Part shown: positions 44,909 to 54,388 of the stretch, one piece after another
How positions within the stretch are numbered: position 1 is the first letter of the stretch
Layout of the letters: every line of letters begins with the position of its first letter
Source of the DNA: Tenacibaculum sp. MAR_2009_124
GTDB lineage: Bacteria > Bacteroidota > Bacteroidia > Flavobacteriales > Flavobacteriaceae
Length of the DNA stretch: 64,000 nucleotides
NCBI RefSeq assembly: GCF_900105455.1
Contig: NZ_FNSF01000001.1
Coordinates: 935,001 to 999,000, forward strand
Reading direction: 5' to 3'
Notes under the pieces: generated by a model
Seen by the model: the letters and a program-made list of their open reading frames with translations, nothing else
What the model was told of the DNA's origin: nothing
Database searches by the model: none
Position numbers and translations under genes: made by a program

Positions 44909-45424
44909 ATGAAGGCCAAAAAGAATATTTGCGAAAAGAAAACATTTAACCAATTATATGAAGAACAGTCACAGTCTTTGTATAATTTTATGTATTATAA
45001 ATGTGCTGATAGAGACCAGGCGGAAGATTTTGTTCAAGAATCATTTATAAAGTTATGGGAAAATTGTGCTAAGGTAATTTTAGAAAAAGCTAAATCTTTT
45101 TTATTTACTGTAGCGAACAATATGTTTTTGAATCATGTAGCTCATAAAAAAATAGTATTGAAACATGCTTCTGAGAATAAAAAAGGGTATACAAACGAAA
45201 CTCCTGAGTTTGTTTTAGAAGAACAGCAATTTTTGAAAAAACTAAAAGATGCAATTGCAGATTTACCTCCAAAACAGAGAGAGGTGTTTTTGATGAATAG
45301 AATTGATAAAAAAAAATACAGAGAAATAGCTGAAATACTTGATCTTTCTGTCAAGGCAGTAGAAAAAAGAATGTCGCTAGCATTAAAAAGTCTAAGAGAT
45401 CGTTTAGGTTCAAATTTTAAGTAG
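44909..45424 (+). CDS. FecI-like ECF sigma factor
   Basis: 171 residues, region 2 (YNFMYYKCADRDQAEDFVQESF) and region 4 (LPPKQREVFLMNRIDKKKY, IAEILDLSVKAVEKRMS). It forms a cell-surface signalling set with the FecR and STN-TonB receptor genes directly downstream; iron- or ligand-responsive transcription of the receptor is the known role. Confidence 0.9.
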   Translation: MKAKKNICEKKTFNQLYEEQSQSLYNFMYYKCADRDQAEDFVQESFIKLWENCAKVILEKAKSFLFTVANNMFLNHVAHKKIVLKHASENKKGYTNETPEFVLEEQQFLKKLKDAIADLPPKQREVFLMNRIDKKKYREIAEILDLSVKAVEKRMSLALKSLRDRLGSNFK

Positions 45425-45467
45425 GGTTGAGAGAGCTTTATTTGTTATACAATTAGAAAAACTAGAA

Positions 45468-46370
45468 ATGAATAAAAGAATAGATGAAGGCTTCTTACAG
45501 AGGTGGTTACGTAATGAATTGACAGAGGTTGAGCTGAAAGAATTTCAGAAGACTTCGGATTATGCTGTATATGAGAAGATAATGAAGGTTTCTGCTGATT
45601 TTGAAACACCTGATTTTGATTTTGATAAAGTTTATGCAAATTTAAACGATCGCATAAAGACGAAAAAATCAAAGGTATTCAAATTAAATTGGAAATATAT
45701 TGCCGCCGCTTCTATTGCATTGTTGGTTGGATTGTTGTTTTTTGTAGACACCTCAGTGAAGTATGAAACGAGTTATGGTGAGAAGATGGCTGTATTATTG
45801 CCTGATAGCTCACAGGTTTATTTGAACTCGAAAGCATCTATAAGTTTCAACGAAAAGAATTGGGATAGCAATAGAAAAGTTGTTTTAAAGGGAGAAGCTT
45901 TTTTCAAAGTAAAAAAAGGAAAAAAGTTTAAAGTGGTTACAGACCTAGGAAATGTAAGTGTTTTAGGAACTCAGTTTGATGTTCAAACATCAAAAGATTA
46001 TGTAGAGGTAAAATGTTTCGAAGGAAAGGTTAGTGTTGTGTCTGGAAATGAAAAGAATATTTTAACAGGAGGAAAGGCAAGTAGAAGTTTTAGAAATGGT
46101 GTTACTGAAAATTGGGGAATATCTAATCAAGAGCCTCTTTGGAAAAATGGAGAAAGTTCTTTTCAAAGTATTGCTTTGAAATATGTTATTTATTCTATTG
46201 AGAATCAGTATGGTATATCGATTAAAGCCGATAAAATAAACTTAGAACAAAAATTTACAGGAGGCTATACGCATAGTGATTTGAAGGTTGCTTTAAAAAC
46301 TGTTTTTGAACCTATGAAAATAGATGTTATTTTTACAGGTGAAAATACAGTCACCTTACTAAAGCGATAA
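45468..46370 (+). CDS. FecR-family anti-sigma factor
   Basis: 300 residues: short cytoplasmic part, one membrane helix (YIAAASIALLVGLLFFV, about 77-93), FecR domain (YGEKMAVLLPDSSQVYLNSK, GEAFFKVKKGKKFKVVT, VLGTQFDVQTS) and a C-terminal DUF4974-like domain (FTGGYTHSDLKVALKTVF). It relays the signal from the receptor STN domain to the sigma factor. Its stop is directly followed by the receptor ATG. Confidence 0.93.
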   Translation: MNKRIDEGFLQRWLRNELTEVELKEFQKTSDYAVYEKIMKVSADFETPDFDFDKVYANLNDRIKTKKSKVFKLNWKYIAAASIALLVGLLFFVDTSVKYETSYGEKMAVLLPDSSQVYLNSKASISFNEKNWDSNRKVVLKGEAFFKVKKGKKFKVVTDLGNVSVLGTQFDVQTSKDYVEVKCFEGKVSVVSGNEKNILTGGKASRSFRNGVTENWGISNQEPLWKNGESSFQSIALKYVIYSIENQYGISIKADKINLEQKFTGGYTHSDLKVALKTVFEPMKIDVIFTGENTVTLLKR

Positions 46371-48950
46371 ATGAAATTTAAACTTTATGTTTTAATATTA
46401 TATTTTCTTATCTCATTTGTTAATCAGGCATTTGGTCAAGATAATAACTCAAAGAAGTCTTTTTTATTAAGAGACTATTTGTTAAAAATAGAATCTGCAC
46501 ATAAAGTTAAGTTTTCTTATAGTGACGTTGTAATTCAAAATAAATATGTGAGCACCGATAATTCAACGAAAGAAATATCGGTTATCTTAAATCAGTTACG
46601 AGAAGAAACTTCTTTAAACTTTGAAATTCTCAAGGATCGTTATATTATTATTTCTGAATATAATTTAAAAAAGGATTATAAGCTATGTGGTAATATTTTT
46701 GACGAAAAGGACGGAAAAATAATTGAAGGAGCTAATGTTTTAATAAAACGGTTAAAGAGGGGAGTAAGCTCTAGTTCAAAAGGTTTTTTCGGGTTAAATG
46801 AGGTTATAGAATCAGATTCGATAAGTATTTCATATGTAGGTTATGAATCTAAAGTAATACCTTTTAAGGATTTTCAAGAAAATAAGTGTTTAGAAATACT
46901 TCTAAAAAAAGAAATTACTGTTTTGGAAGAAGTGCTTGTTTCTGATTATTTGTCAGGAGGAATAGACAAGCAACTAGATGGAGCAATAGTAATTTCACCC
47001 CAAAAACTTGGTGCAATTTCAGGATTAACTGAACCAGATGTACTTCAAACAATTCAATTTTTACCAGGAATCAATAATCCGAACGAAACGGCATCAGATC
47101 TTTTTATTCGAGGAGGAACACCTGAACAAAATTTAATACTTTTCGATGGAATCAAAATGTATAATTTTTCGCATCTATTTGGTATGATTTCTGCCTTTAA
47201 CCCTTACATTATAAGTGATGTTAAAATATATAAGAGCGGTACAAGTTCTGAGTATGGAAACCATATATCTGGTGTTGTTGATATAGAAACTAAAAAACAA
47301 ATACCTAACAAAGTACAAGGTGGTTTAGGAGTAAATATGACACATTTTGATGCCTTTGTAAACATTCCTTTGGGTAAAAGGATAGGAGTCGTTGTTTCTG
47401 GGAGGAAATCATTGTCTGATATCTTTGAAACACCAACTTTTGATAATTTTTCAAAAAAGGTGTTCCAGAATTCCGTGATAGCAAACAATGCCGCATTTTT
47501 AGGGAATAATTTTGAAAATGAAAATAACTTTTACTTTTTTGATTTTAATACAAAGTTTACATATGACTTATCTCATAGAGATGTTGTAACATTTAATTAC
47601 TTGTTAGTTAGAAATAAGCTGAATTATTTTTTCAATACAATTGATTCTGACGCTTATATCACTAGAGATTTTTTAAGTATTAGAAATACAGGATGGCGTT
47701 TGAAATGGGATCATGATTGGAGTGATAATACTATCCAGAAGACGAGTATATATTCGTCTGAATATGATTTTACGTACAATTACGAAGGTGAATTTAATTA
47801 TGATGAACCTTATACTCAAAACGCCTTTAAAACAAATTTTATACGAGATTTTGGCTTTAAAACTACGGTTGAAACAAAAACAAATGATAAAACCACTTTT
47901 TTATCAGGTTATGAGCTAGTTAATAACAGAATTAGCTATAAAATTCAACGCCAATCGACAGCAGGAGATGGAATATTTTATATGCTAGGAGATACTGAAA
48001 ATAATAATACGCACTCTCTGTTTTTCAATTATGCCTACAATAATAAAAGTAAAACGGTTTTAAATTTAGGGTTACGTGCTAATTACTTTTCATTAGCCGA
48101 TAAAGGGTATTTTGCTCCTAGATTGCATATGGAACAGCAAATTTTACCAAATTGGCATGCTAAAACTTCGTATGAATTTAAGCAACAGGTTATTAATCAA
48201 CTTCTCGAAAATCATACTTCCGATTTTGGACTGGAAGATCAAATTTGGTTGTTAATAGATAATAAAGAGTTACCCGTCTTAAGGAATCATCAATATACTA
48301 TTGGAGCTATTTATAAGTCGGACAAAACTATTTTTGACATTGATTTTTATAAAAAGCATAGCTTAGGAATATCTTCATATACAAGAGGTACTATTGGTGG
48401 TGTACAAAATTTATTAGAAGGAACTGGAGAGGTAGATGGGGTAGATATCTTGTTAAAGAAGAGTTTTGGTAAATATGATTCTTGGATAAACTATAGTTAT
48501 GCAAAATCAACATATACTTTTGAAGAGGCAAATGGAGGAAATCCTTTTCCCAGTAATTATGATATAACGAATAGTTTTCAATGGGCACACAATTTAAAAT
48601 TTGGTAATTTAAGTTTGTCCCTAGCATGGTTGTATAAAACGGGAACACCGTATAGTATTATTGATACTGTAGAAGATGATGGTACTATCGTAATCGGTGA
48701 GTTGAATTCATATAGATTACCAGATTATCATAGGGTTGATATTTCTTCGAGTTATGAATTTAGCTTCGATAAATATAAAAGATGGAAGGGTAGGATTGGT
48801 GTCTCATTACTTAATGTTTATGATCGGACAAATATTTTAAATCGAAGACATACCGTTGTTTCTGAGAACTCTAGATTTAAAGTACAACCGGTAGATAATC
48901 TGTCTCTTGGATTTACTCCGAACGTCGTGTTAAGACTATTTTTAAAGTAG
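46371..48950 (+). CDS. STN-domain TonB-dependent receptor
   Basis: 859 residues with a signal peptide (ends AFGQ near 23). In order: STN signalling domain (about 30-105), carboxypeptidase-regulatory-like domain (CGNIFDEKDGKIIEGANVLI, 110-185), plug domain (EPDVLQTIQFLPGINNPNE, TASDLFIRGGTPEQNLILFD) and a C-terminal outer-membrane barrel ending FLK. No SusD gene follows, so it is not a classic polysaccharide locus; siderophore, heme or vitamin uptake is more likely. The substrate is not shown by the sequence. Confidence 0.93.
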   Translation: MKFKLYVLILYFLISFVNQAFGQDNNSKKSFLLRDYLLKIESAHKVKFSYSDVVIQNKYVSTDNSTKEISVILNQLREETSLNFEILKDRYIIISEYNLKKDYKLCGNIFDEKDGKIIEGANVLIKRLKRGVSSSSKGFFGLNEVIESDSISISYVGYESKVIPFKDFQENKCLEILLKKEITVLEEVLVSDYLSGGIDKQLDGAIVISPQKLGAISGLTEPDVLQTIQFLPGINNPNETASDLFIRGGTPEQNLILFDGIKMYNFSHLFGMISAFNPYIISDVKIYKSGTSSEYGNHISGVVDIETKKQIPNKVQGGLGVNMTHFDAFVNIPLGKRIGVVVSGRKSLSDIFETPTFDNFSKKVFQNSVIANNAAFLGNNFENENNFYFFDFNTKFTYDLSHRDVVTFNYLLVRNKLNYFFNTIDSDAYITRDFLSIRNTGWRLKWDHDWSDNTIQKTSIYSSEYDFTYNYEGEFNYDEPYTQNAFKTNFIRDFGFKTTVETKTNDKTTFLSGYELVNNRISYKIQRQSTAGDGIFYMLGDTENNNTHSLFFNYAYNNKSKTVLNLGLRANYFSLADKGYFAPRLHMEQQILPNWHAKTSYEFKQQVINQLLENHTSDFGLEDQIWLLIDNKELPVLRNHQYTIGAIYKSDKTIFDIDFYKKHSLGISSYTRGTIGGVQNLLEGTGEVDGVDILLKKSFGKYDSWINYSYAKSTYTFEEANGGNPFPSNYDITNSFQWAHNLKFGNLSLSLAWLYKTGTPYSIIDTVEDDGTIVIGELNSYRLPDYHRVDISSSYEFSFDKYKRWKGRIGVSLLNVYDRTNILNRRHTVVSENSRFKVQPVDNLSLGFTPNVVLRLFLK

Positions 48951-48965
48951 TTTAAAAAAAATGTG

Positions 48966-48979
48966 TATATTTGTTTAAT
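48966..48979 (+). promoter_or_regulatory. Promoter and TTTGTTTAA element of the CarH-like regulator
   Basis: TATATTTG (48966-48973) is a perfect TAnnTTTG, overlapping TTTGTTTAAT (48970-48979). The same element precedes crtI and the photolyase. Autoregulation by the regulator is inferred. Confidence 0.5.
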
Positions 48980-48994
48980 AAAAACATTAAAGTA

Positions 48995-49888
48995 TTGAAC
49001 AATATCAAAACTTCTTTCACGATTAAGGACTTGGAAAATATTTCAGGTATTAAGGCACATACTATTAGGATATGGGAGAAAAGATATGGTTTACTAGAAC
49101 CTAAACGTACCGATACTAATATTAGGTATTACTCTTCGGATAGCTTAACAAAGCTTTTAAATGTGGTTTTGTTGAATAAACACAACTATAAGATTTCGAA
49201 AGTTGCAAATATGTCGTCAGAGCAGATAAAAATTACTGCTCGTGAATTATCGTTTAAGTTAGCAGCTAGTGATGAGGCGATTAACTCCTTTAAATTAGCA
49301 ATGTTTCAATTCGATAAAGTGTTGTTCAATAATACATACAATAAATTATTGCACAAAAAAACATTTCGTGAAATTTTTAAAGATGTTTTTGTTCCGTTTC
49401 TTGAGCATATTGGTATGTTATGGCAAACGGATACTTTACTGCCCGCTCATGAGCATTTTATTTCCAACTTGATAATTCAAAAAATTCAATTAAATACAGA
49501 AAAGTTAGAGTATACAGCAAACAATAGAGAGTTGACGTTTGTCTTGTTTTTACCAGAGGGAGAGATCCATGAAATTGGATTATTGTATTTAAATTATGAA
49601 TTAGCATTAAGAGGATATCACACGGTGTATCTAGGTCAAAGTTTACCTTTAGATAACTTAGGTTATTTCTTTGATAGTGAAGGAAATGTGTGTTTTATTA
49701 ACTCAATGACTGTTAAGCCTTTTGAGGATAAGCTGTTAGAGTATTTTGAACAAGTAGATAATGTAATTAAAAATACATCACATAAATTTGTGAGCCTTGG
49801 AAATAGGGCAATGTCATTAGATTTGAGTAAGTTTGAGTCTGATATTAAGGTATTTCCTTCGGTTATAAAATTTCTTGATCAGATGTAA
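48995..49888 (+). CDS. MerR-family regulator with B12-binding light-sensor domain (CarH/LitR type)
   Basis: About 297 residues from TTG 48995. The open frame begins at TTG 48971, but that codon lies inside the presumed -7 element. N-terminal MerR HTH (FTIKDLENISGIKAHTIRIW, RYG), then a helical bundle and a cobalamin-binding Rossmann domain. The CarH light-sensor motifs are present: Trp143 with W-x9-EH (LWQTDTLLPAHEHF, Glu153/His154) and the ExHxxG B12 loop (Glu190, His192, Gly195). The residue after the Trp is Gln144, where Thermus CarH has His132, the ligand that forms bis-His cobalamin after photolysis. Known members repress carotenoid genes in the dark and release DNA in light. The crt operon starts just downstream. 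Confidence 0.88.
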   Translation: MNNIKTSFTIKDLENISGIKAHTIRIWEKRYGLLEPKRTDTNIRYYSSDSLTKLLNVVLLNKHNYKISKVANMSSEQIKITARELSFKLAASDEAINSFKLAMFQFDKVLFNNTYNKLLHKKTFREIFKDVFVPFLEHIGMLWQTDTLLPAHEHFISNLIIQKIQLNTEKLEYTANNRELTFVLFLPEGEIHEIGLLYLNYELALRGYHTVYLGQSLPLDNLGYFFDSEGNVCFINSMTVKPFEDKLLEYFEQVDNVIKNTSHKFVSLGNRAMSLDLSKFESDIKVFPSVIKFLDQM

Positions 49889-49907
49889 TACTTCATGCTG
49901 ATTTCTA

Positions 49908-49989
49908 TTCTGTTTAACTATTCTACTGAAAAAATTAACAGAAATTTTAAATTAATTCTTAGATTCTAATTTAATTTTGTTTAACTTTG
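49908..49989 (+). promoter_or_regulatory. crtI promoter and candidate regulator sites
   Basis: The -7 element TAACTTTG (49982-49989) ends eight bases before the crtI ATG. Candidate half-sites: TCTGTTTAAC (49909-49918), a partial reverse copy AATTAACAGAAA (around 49933-49944) and TTTGTTTAAC (49976-49985) overlapping the -7 element. Confidence 0.5.
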
Positions 49990-49996
49990 TAATAGT

Positions 49997-51472
49997 ATGA
50001 TTAAACAAAAAAATAAAATATCAATTATCGGTTCTGGTTTCTCTTCATTATCTGCAGCTTGCTATATGGCTAAATATGGATATGACGTAACTGTTTATGA
50101 AAAAAATAGTACTGTTGGAGGAAGAGCACGACAATACTTAAATGACGGATTTACTTTCGATATTGGTCCAACTTGGTATTGGATGCCCGATGTTTTTGAG
50201 AAGTTTTTCGCAGATTTTGGAAAAAAACCTTCTGACTATTATGAATTGCATAAGTTATCTCCTGCATATGAAGTCTACTTTGGTGAACAAGATAGTATAA
50301 CTATTCCTGATAATTTGGAAGCCATTTGTGAGGTGTTTGAGAAAGAGGAAAAAGGGAGTTCGAAGCATCTTATGAGTTTTATGAATTCGGCAAAGGATAA
50401 TTATGATATTGCGGTGAAAGATATGGTTTACAAACCTGGAGTCTCTGCTCTTGAGTTGGTAACTCCTAAAACAGCAGTTAGAGTAAATCAATTTTTTTCA
50501 ACTATTAGACAACAAGTAAGGAAAAAAATAAAGAGCAAGAAGTTAATACAAATATTAGAGTTCCCCGTTCTATTTCTAGGAGCCAAACCTAATACTACAC
50601 CTGCCTTTTATAATTTTATGAATTATGCTGACTTTTCTCTTGGAACTTGGCATCCAAAAGGAGGTATGTATAAAGTTATAGAAGGTATGGTTAGTTTGGC
50701 TCAAGAAATGGGAGTGAATTTTGTAACAGAGGCAAATGTTAGTAAGATTAACTTAGATGAAAAAAATAATGTAAAAAGTATTGATGTTAATGGCGAAGAA
50801 ATTGAAACATCTTTATTGTTAAGTGGTGCCGATTATCATCATACTGAAACCCTATTAGATGATAAATATAGACAGTATACTGAAAGGTATTGGTCAAAAA
50901 AAACATTTGCACCTTCTTCTTTATTATTCTATATTGGGTTTGATAAAAAAATTAAGAATGTAAAACATCATACATTGTTTTTTGATGCTGATTTTGATAC
51001 TCATGCGGTAACAATTTATGATAACCCTAGTTGGCCTGAGAATCCTTTGTTTTATGCAAGTTTTCCGTCAATTACAGATGACGCTTTTGCTCCAGAAGGA
51101 AAAGAAGCAGGAACATTCTTAATTCCTTTAGCTCCAGGAATAGAAGACACTGAAGAGCTAAGAGAAAAATATTTCAATATAATTATTGAAAGACTTGAAA
51201 AACTAACCAACCAAGAAGTGAGGAGTAGTATTCTTTTTAAAGAGAGTTATTGTGTAAATGATTTTATCAAAGATTATAACTCATATAAAGGTAATGCTTA
51301 CGGATTGGCAAATATTTTAACCCAAACGGCTTTTCTGAGACCAAAATTAAAGAGTAAAAAAGTAAATAACTTATATTTTACTGGACAGCTCACGGTACCT
51401 GGACCGGGTGTTCCTCCATCTTTAATTTCTGGAAAAGTGGCCTCAGAATTAATTTTAAAAACGCGCAAATAA
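49997..51472 (+). CDS. crtI: Phytoene desaturase
   Basis: 491 residues; desaturates phytoene to lycopene using FAD. Dinucleotide motif ISIIGSGFSSLSAACYMAKY (about 8-27) and TVGGRARQY; C-terminal signature YFTGQLTVPGPGVPPSLISG. Normal length for four-step CrtI. Its stop TAA overlaps the crtB ATG by one base (TAATG). Confidence 0.96.
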   Translation: MIKQKNKISIIGSGFSSLSAACYMAKYGYDVTVYEKNSTVGGRARQYLNDGFTFDIGPTWYWMPDVFEKFFADFGKKPSDYYELHKLSPAYEVYFGEQDSITIPDNLEAICEVFEKEEKGSSKHLMSFMNSAKDNYDIAVKDMVYKPGVSALELVTPKTAVRVNQFFSTIRQQVRKKIKSKKLIQILEFPVLFLGAKPNTTPAFYNFMNYADFSLGTWHPKGGMYKVIEGMVSLAQEMGVNFVTEANVSKINLDEKNNVKSIDVNGEEIETSLLLSGADYHHTETLLDDKYRQYTERYWSKKTFAPSSLLFYIGFDKKIKNVKHHTLFFDADFDTHAVTIYDNPSWPENPLFYASFPSITDDAFAPEGKEAGTFLIPLAPGIEDTEELREKYFNIIIERLEKLTNQEVRSSILFKESYCVNDFIKDYNSYKGNAYGLANILTQTAFLRPKLKSKKVNNLYFTGQLTVPGPGVPPSLISGKVASELILKTRK

Positions 51473-52317
51473 TGAAAGAACTATTTGATCAAGTTTCATA
51501 CACTTGTAGTAAACTAGTTACTAAAAAATACAGCACATCCTTTTCATTAGCTACAAGAATGTTAGCTCCAGAAATACGATCTGCTATTTATAATATTTAT
51601 GGTTTTGTTCGATTCGCGGATGAAATAGTAGATACTTTTCATGAGTATGATAAAGAAGCCTTGTTATTGCAATTTGAAAAAAACTATTATTTAGGATTAC
51701 ATCAAGGAATAAGTTTAAATCCAATTTTAAACTCATTTATCCATACAGTTAAGAAATATAACATTCAAGATGATTTGGTTCAGGCTTTTCTAAAGAGTAT
51801 GAGGGCAGATTTGTCTAAAAAAGAATATGAAACTCAGGAAGAATACGATGCGTATATCTATGGTTCTGCTGATGTTGTTGGTTTAATGTGTCTACGCGTG
51901 TTTGTCAATGGAGATGAGAAGAAGTATGAAGAGTTAAAAGATGCCGCAATGCGATTAGGTTCTGCCTTTCAAAAAGTAAATTTTTTAAGAGACTTAAAAG
52001 AGGATATAGAAGAGTTGAATAGATCGTATTTTCCTAATGTAAATTTAAGGGAATTAAATAACGAATCGAAAGCGACGATTATTAAGGAAATTGAGGAAGA
52101 TTTTCAATATGCTTATACTAATGGAATTCTAAAATTACCAGTAGAGGCAAAGTTTGGAGTTTATATTGCCTATAAGTACTACAAGCGATTGTTAAGGAAA
52201 TTAAAATCGGTTCCTTCTTCTGAAATTATGGACTCAAGAGTTAGGATATCAAATGGATTAAAAATTAGTCTTTTGATGAGGGGATATGCCAGATATAAGT
52301 TAAATTTGTTAGAGTAA
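51472..52317 (+). CDS. crtB: Phytoene synthase
   Basis: 281 residues; condenses two geranylgeranyl-PP. The two Asp motifs are Asp50/Asp54 (FADEIVDTF) and Asp174/Asp178 (FLRDLKEDIEE). No crtE lies in the window, so GGPP synthase is encoded elsewhere. Translationally coupled to crtI. Confidence 0.96.
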   Translation: MKELFDQVSYTCSKLVTKKYSTSFSLATRMLAPEIRSAIYNIYGFVRFADEIVDTFHEYDKEALLLQFEKNYYLGLHQGISLNPILNSFIHTVKKYNIQDDLVQAFLKSMRADLSKKEYETQEEYDAYIYGSADVVGLMCLRVFVNGDEKKYEELKDAAMRLGSAFQKVNFLRDLKEDIEELNRSYFPNVNLRELNNESKATIIKEIEEDFQYAYTNGILKLPVEAKFGVYIAYKYYKRLLRKLKSVPSSEIMDSRVRISNGLKISLLMRGYARYKLNLLE

Positions 52318-52332
52318 ACTTTCCTTGTGTAA

Positions 52333-52770
52333 ATGAAGCTACTATTAGTTGTTTTTTCTTTTGTGTTTATAACTTTAAATGAAGTGCCTGAACATGTTTT
52401 AGATTACCATAAAGCAGATACAAAAGAAAAAGAGATCGTATTTATTAAGAAGTACAAATTATCCAATAAAAAGAGCATACAAGGTTATGTTGTTTCATTA
52501 CAAATGAAACAGGCTAAGCATAAATTTTTTCCATGGAAGAAATTGGCTGTTTTTAATGAAGGGAAAAGAAAACTTGAAAAATTAATTAAAGAAAACCCAA
52601 ACAATACTGATTTACGTTATTTAAGATTGGTCATTCAAGAGAATATACCAGCACTATTAAATTATAGATCAAGTATAGAAAACGATAAAGAGTTTTTATC
52701 TGAAAAATTAAAAGAAAAAGATAACTCTGATTATTTGGATTTTTACATAAAAAAGAACACGTCTTTATGA
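52333..52770 (+). CDS. Small conserved-looking protein between crtB and crtZ
   Basis: 145 residues, not recognised as an enzyme. N-terminal hydrophobic signal or anchor (LLLVVFSFVFITLN), then Lys/Glu-rich helices (KLEKLIKENPNNTDLRYLRL). It begins 15 bases after crtB and its stop overlaps the crtZ start by 4 bases, so it is firmly in the carotenoid operon. A periplasmic or membrane-associated helper of pigment synthesis is possible but unproven. Confidence 0.75.
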   Translation: MKLLLVVFSFVFITLNEVPEHVLDYHKADTKEKEIVFIKKYKLSNKKSIQGYVVSLQMKQAKHKFFPWKKLAVFNEGKRKLEKLIKENPNNTDLRYLRLVIQENIPALLNYRSSIENDKEFLSEKLKEKDNSDYLDFYIKKNTSL

Positions 52771-53219
52771 TTTTATTTATAGCAATAACCTTAGGAACAT
52801 TTATTATAATGGAAGGAGTTACCTGGTGTACTCATAAGTACGTTATGCACGGTTTTGGATGGTTTTTGCATGAAGATCACCATCAGCCTGGGTATCCACA
52901 TGCTTTTGAAAAAAACGATGCTTTTTTTGTCGTATTTGCGATCCCAAGCATGTTACTGTTCTATTTTGGTATTAGACCCGATTTGAATTATTTGTTTTTC
53001 ATTGGTTTAGGAATTTTGTTTTACGGAATGGCTTATTTTATCATTCATGATGTTTTAATTCATCGACGATTTAATTGGTTTAAGAATACAAAAAACAGGT
53101 ATTTAAGAGGGTTACGTAAAGCTCATAAAATACATCATAAACATATGGGGAAACAAGATGGTGAATGTTTTGGAATGTTATTTGTTCCGTTTAAGTATTT
53201 CAAAAAACTGAAATGGTAA
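52767..53219 (+). CDS. crtZ: Beta-carotene hydroxylase
   Basis: 150 residues, non-heme diiron membrane hydroxylase; turns beta-carotene into zeaxanthin. The four His boxes are His23-His28 (HKYVMH), His35-His39 (HEDHH), His94-His99 (HDVLIH) and His120-His124 (HKIHH). Membrane helices surround them. Overlaps the next gene by 7 bases. Confidence 0.95.
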   Translation: MILFIAITLGTFIIMEGVTWCTHKYVMHGFGWFLHEDHHQPGYPHAFEKNDAFFVVFAIPSMLLFYFGIRPDLNYLFFIGLGILFYGMAYFIIHDVLIHRRFNWFKNTKNRYLRGLRKAHKIHHKHMGKQDGECFGMLFVPFKYFKKLKW

Positions 53220-53914
53220 GCAACTATTTATATTTAGTTTTAAACCTTGGAAGCTTAAGCATCCCATTGCTATATAGTATTTTCGAGAAGGAATTTCATT
53301 TTATAAAATACATTAAATATGCATTTTTAAGTATTTTACTCATTGCAATACCTTTTTTGATATGGGATTCATTTTTTACATCGACAGGTGTATGGGGGTT
53401 TAATTCAGACTATCATATATCATTGCTTATATTAAAAATGCCATTGGAGGAGTGGATGTTCTTTTTTTGTATACCCTATGCCTGTTTATTTACGCATGAG
53501 GTTTTGAAACATTACATACCTAATTTTAAGTTATCCAAAAAAGCTAGTTTATGGGTGTCTGTAGCGCTATTAACTGTAATAAGTGTATTGTTACTTATAA
53601 ATTTTGGGAAATGGTATACTACAGTAAATTTTATATTCTTTTTGGTGTTGCTAGCTTATGCTAGTAAATACCACAAAGAAGAGTTAAGGTCTTACTATCC
53701 TAGTTTCCTTGTAATATTGATTCCTTTTTTTGTTGTTAATGGAATATTAACAGGAAGTTTTATAGAACAGCCCGTAGTATGGTACAATAATGAGGAAAAT
53801 CTCGGATTTCGTCTCTTTACAATACCTTTTGAAGATATTTTTTATGCATTTAACTTGCTTTTCTCTATTCAGTTGGTATTTAATTATTTAAAAAATAGAA
53901 ATCATGCTAAATAA
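53213..53914 (+). CDS. Lycopene beta-cyclase, CrtYcd-type
   Basis: 233 residues, about seven membrane helices. It carries both heterodimer-type cyclase half motifs in one chain: PLEEWMFF (77-84, as CrtYc) and PFEDIFYAF (205-213, as CrtYd), that is, two tandem lycopene cyclase domains. Makes the beta rings of beta-carotene. Overlaps the TspO gene by 11 bases. Confidence 0.9.
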   Translation: MVSNYLYLVLNLGSLSIPLLYSIFEKEFHFIKYIKYAFLSILLIAIPFLIWDSFFTSTGVWGFNSDYHISLLILKMPLEEWMFFFCIPYACLFTHEVLKHYIPNFKLSKKASLWVSVALLTVISVLLLINFGKWYTTVNFIFFLVLLAYASKYHKEELRSYYPSFLVILIPFFVVNGILTGSFIEQPVVWYNNEENLGFRLFTIPFEDIFYAFNLLFSIQLVFNYLKNRNHAK

Positions 53915-54377
53915 ACCAATCATAAGGTTTTTAATATTTCTTATAGCTAATTTATTAGCCTTATACATAGGGGTATTCTTAATGAATGATGGTCCGAGAA
54001 CAGATTGGTATGTATCACTAGAAAAGGCTCCTTGGACACCTCCTAATTGGATGTTTGGAGCAGCTTGGACAACGATAATGATCCTGTTTTCAGGATATAT
54101 GACTAAATTAAGTTTTCAACATAACTTTCTAAATAAAAAACTTACACTACTATATGCAGTTCAATGGATTTTAAATGTTGGATGGAATTTTGTGTTTTTT
54201 AATCAACGTGAAACCGTTTTAGGATTAGTTGTAATTTCAATTTTACTTCTTTTGATTATCTATTTCACTTTCAACTTTAAAAATGAACTCAAACGATATT
54301 CGTTGCTCATCCTCCCGTATTTTCTTTGGATGATTATAGCAACCAGTCTCAATACATATATTGTCTTAAATAATTAA
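53904..54377 (+). CDS. tspO: TspO/MBR-family protein
   Basis: 157 residues with five membrane helices and the aromatic signature WYVSLEKAPWTPPNWMFGAAWT (read in segments). TspO proteins bind porphyrins and carotenoids and act in oxidative or light-linked control. Overlaps the cyclase gene, so it is co-transcribed with the pigment genes. Confidence 0.92.
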   Translation: MLNKPIIRFLIFLIANLLALYIGVFLMNDGPRTDWYVSLEKAPWTPPNWMFGAAWTTIMILFSGYMTKLSFQHNFLNKKLTLLYAVQWILNVGWNFVFFNQRETVLGLVVISILLLLIIYFTFNFKNELKRYSLLILPYFLWMIIATSLNTYIVLNN

Positions 54378-54388
54378 AAATTAAAAAA

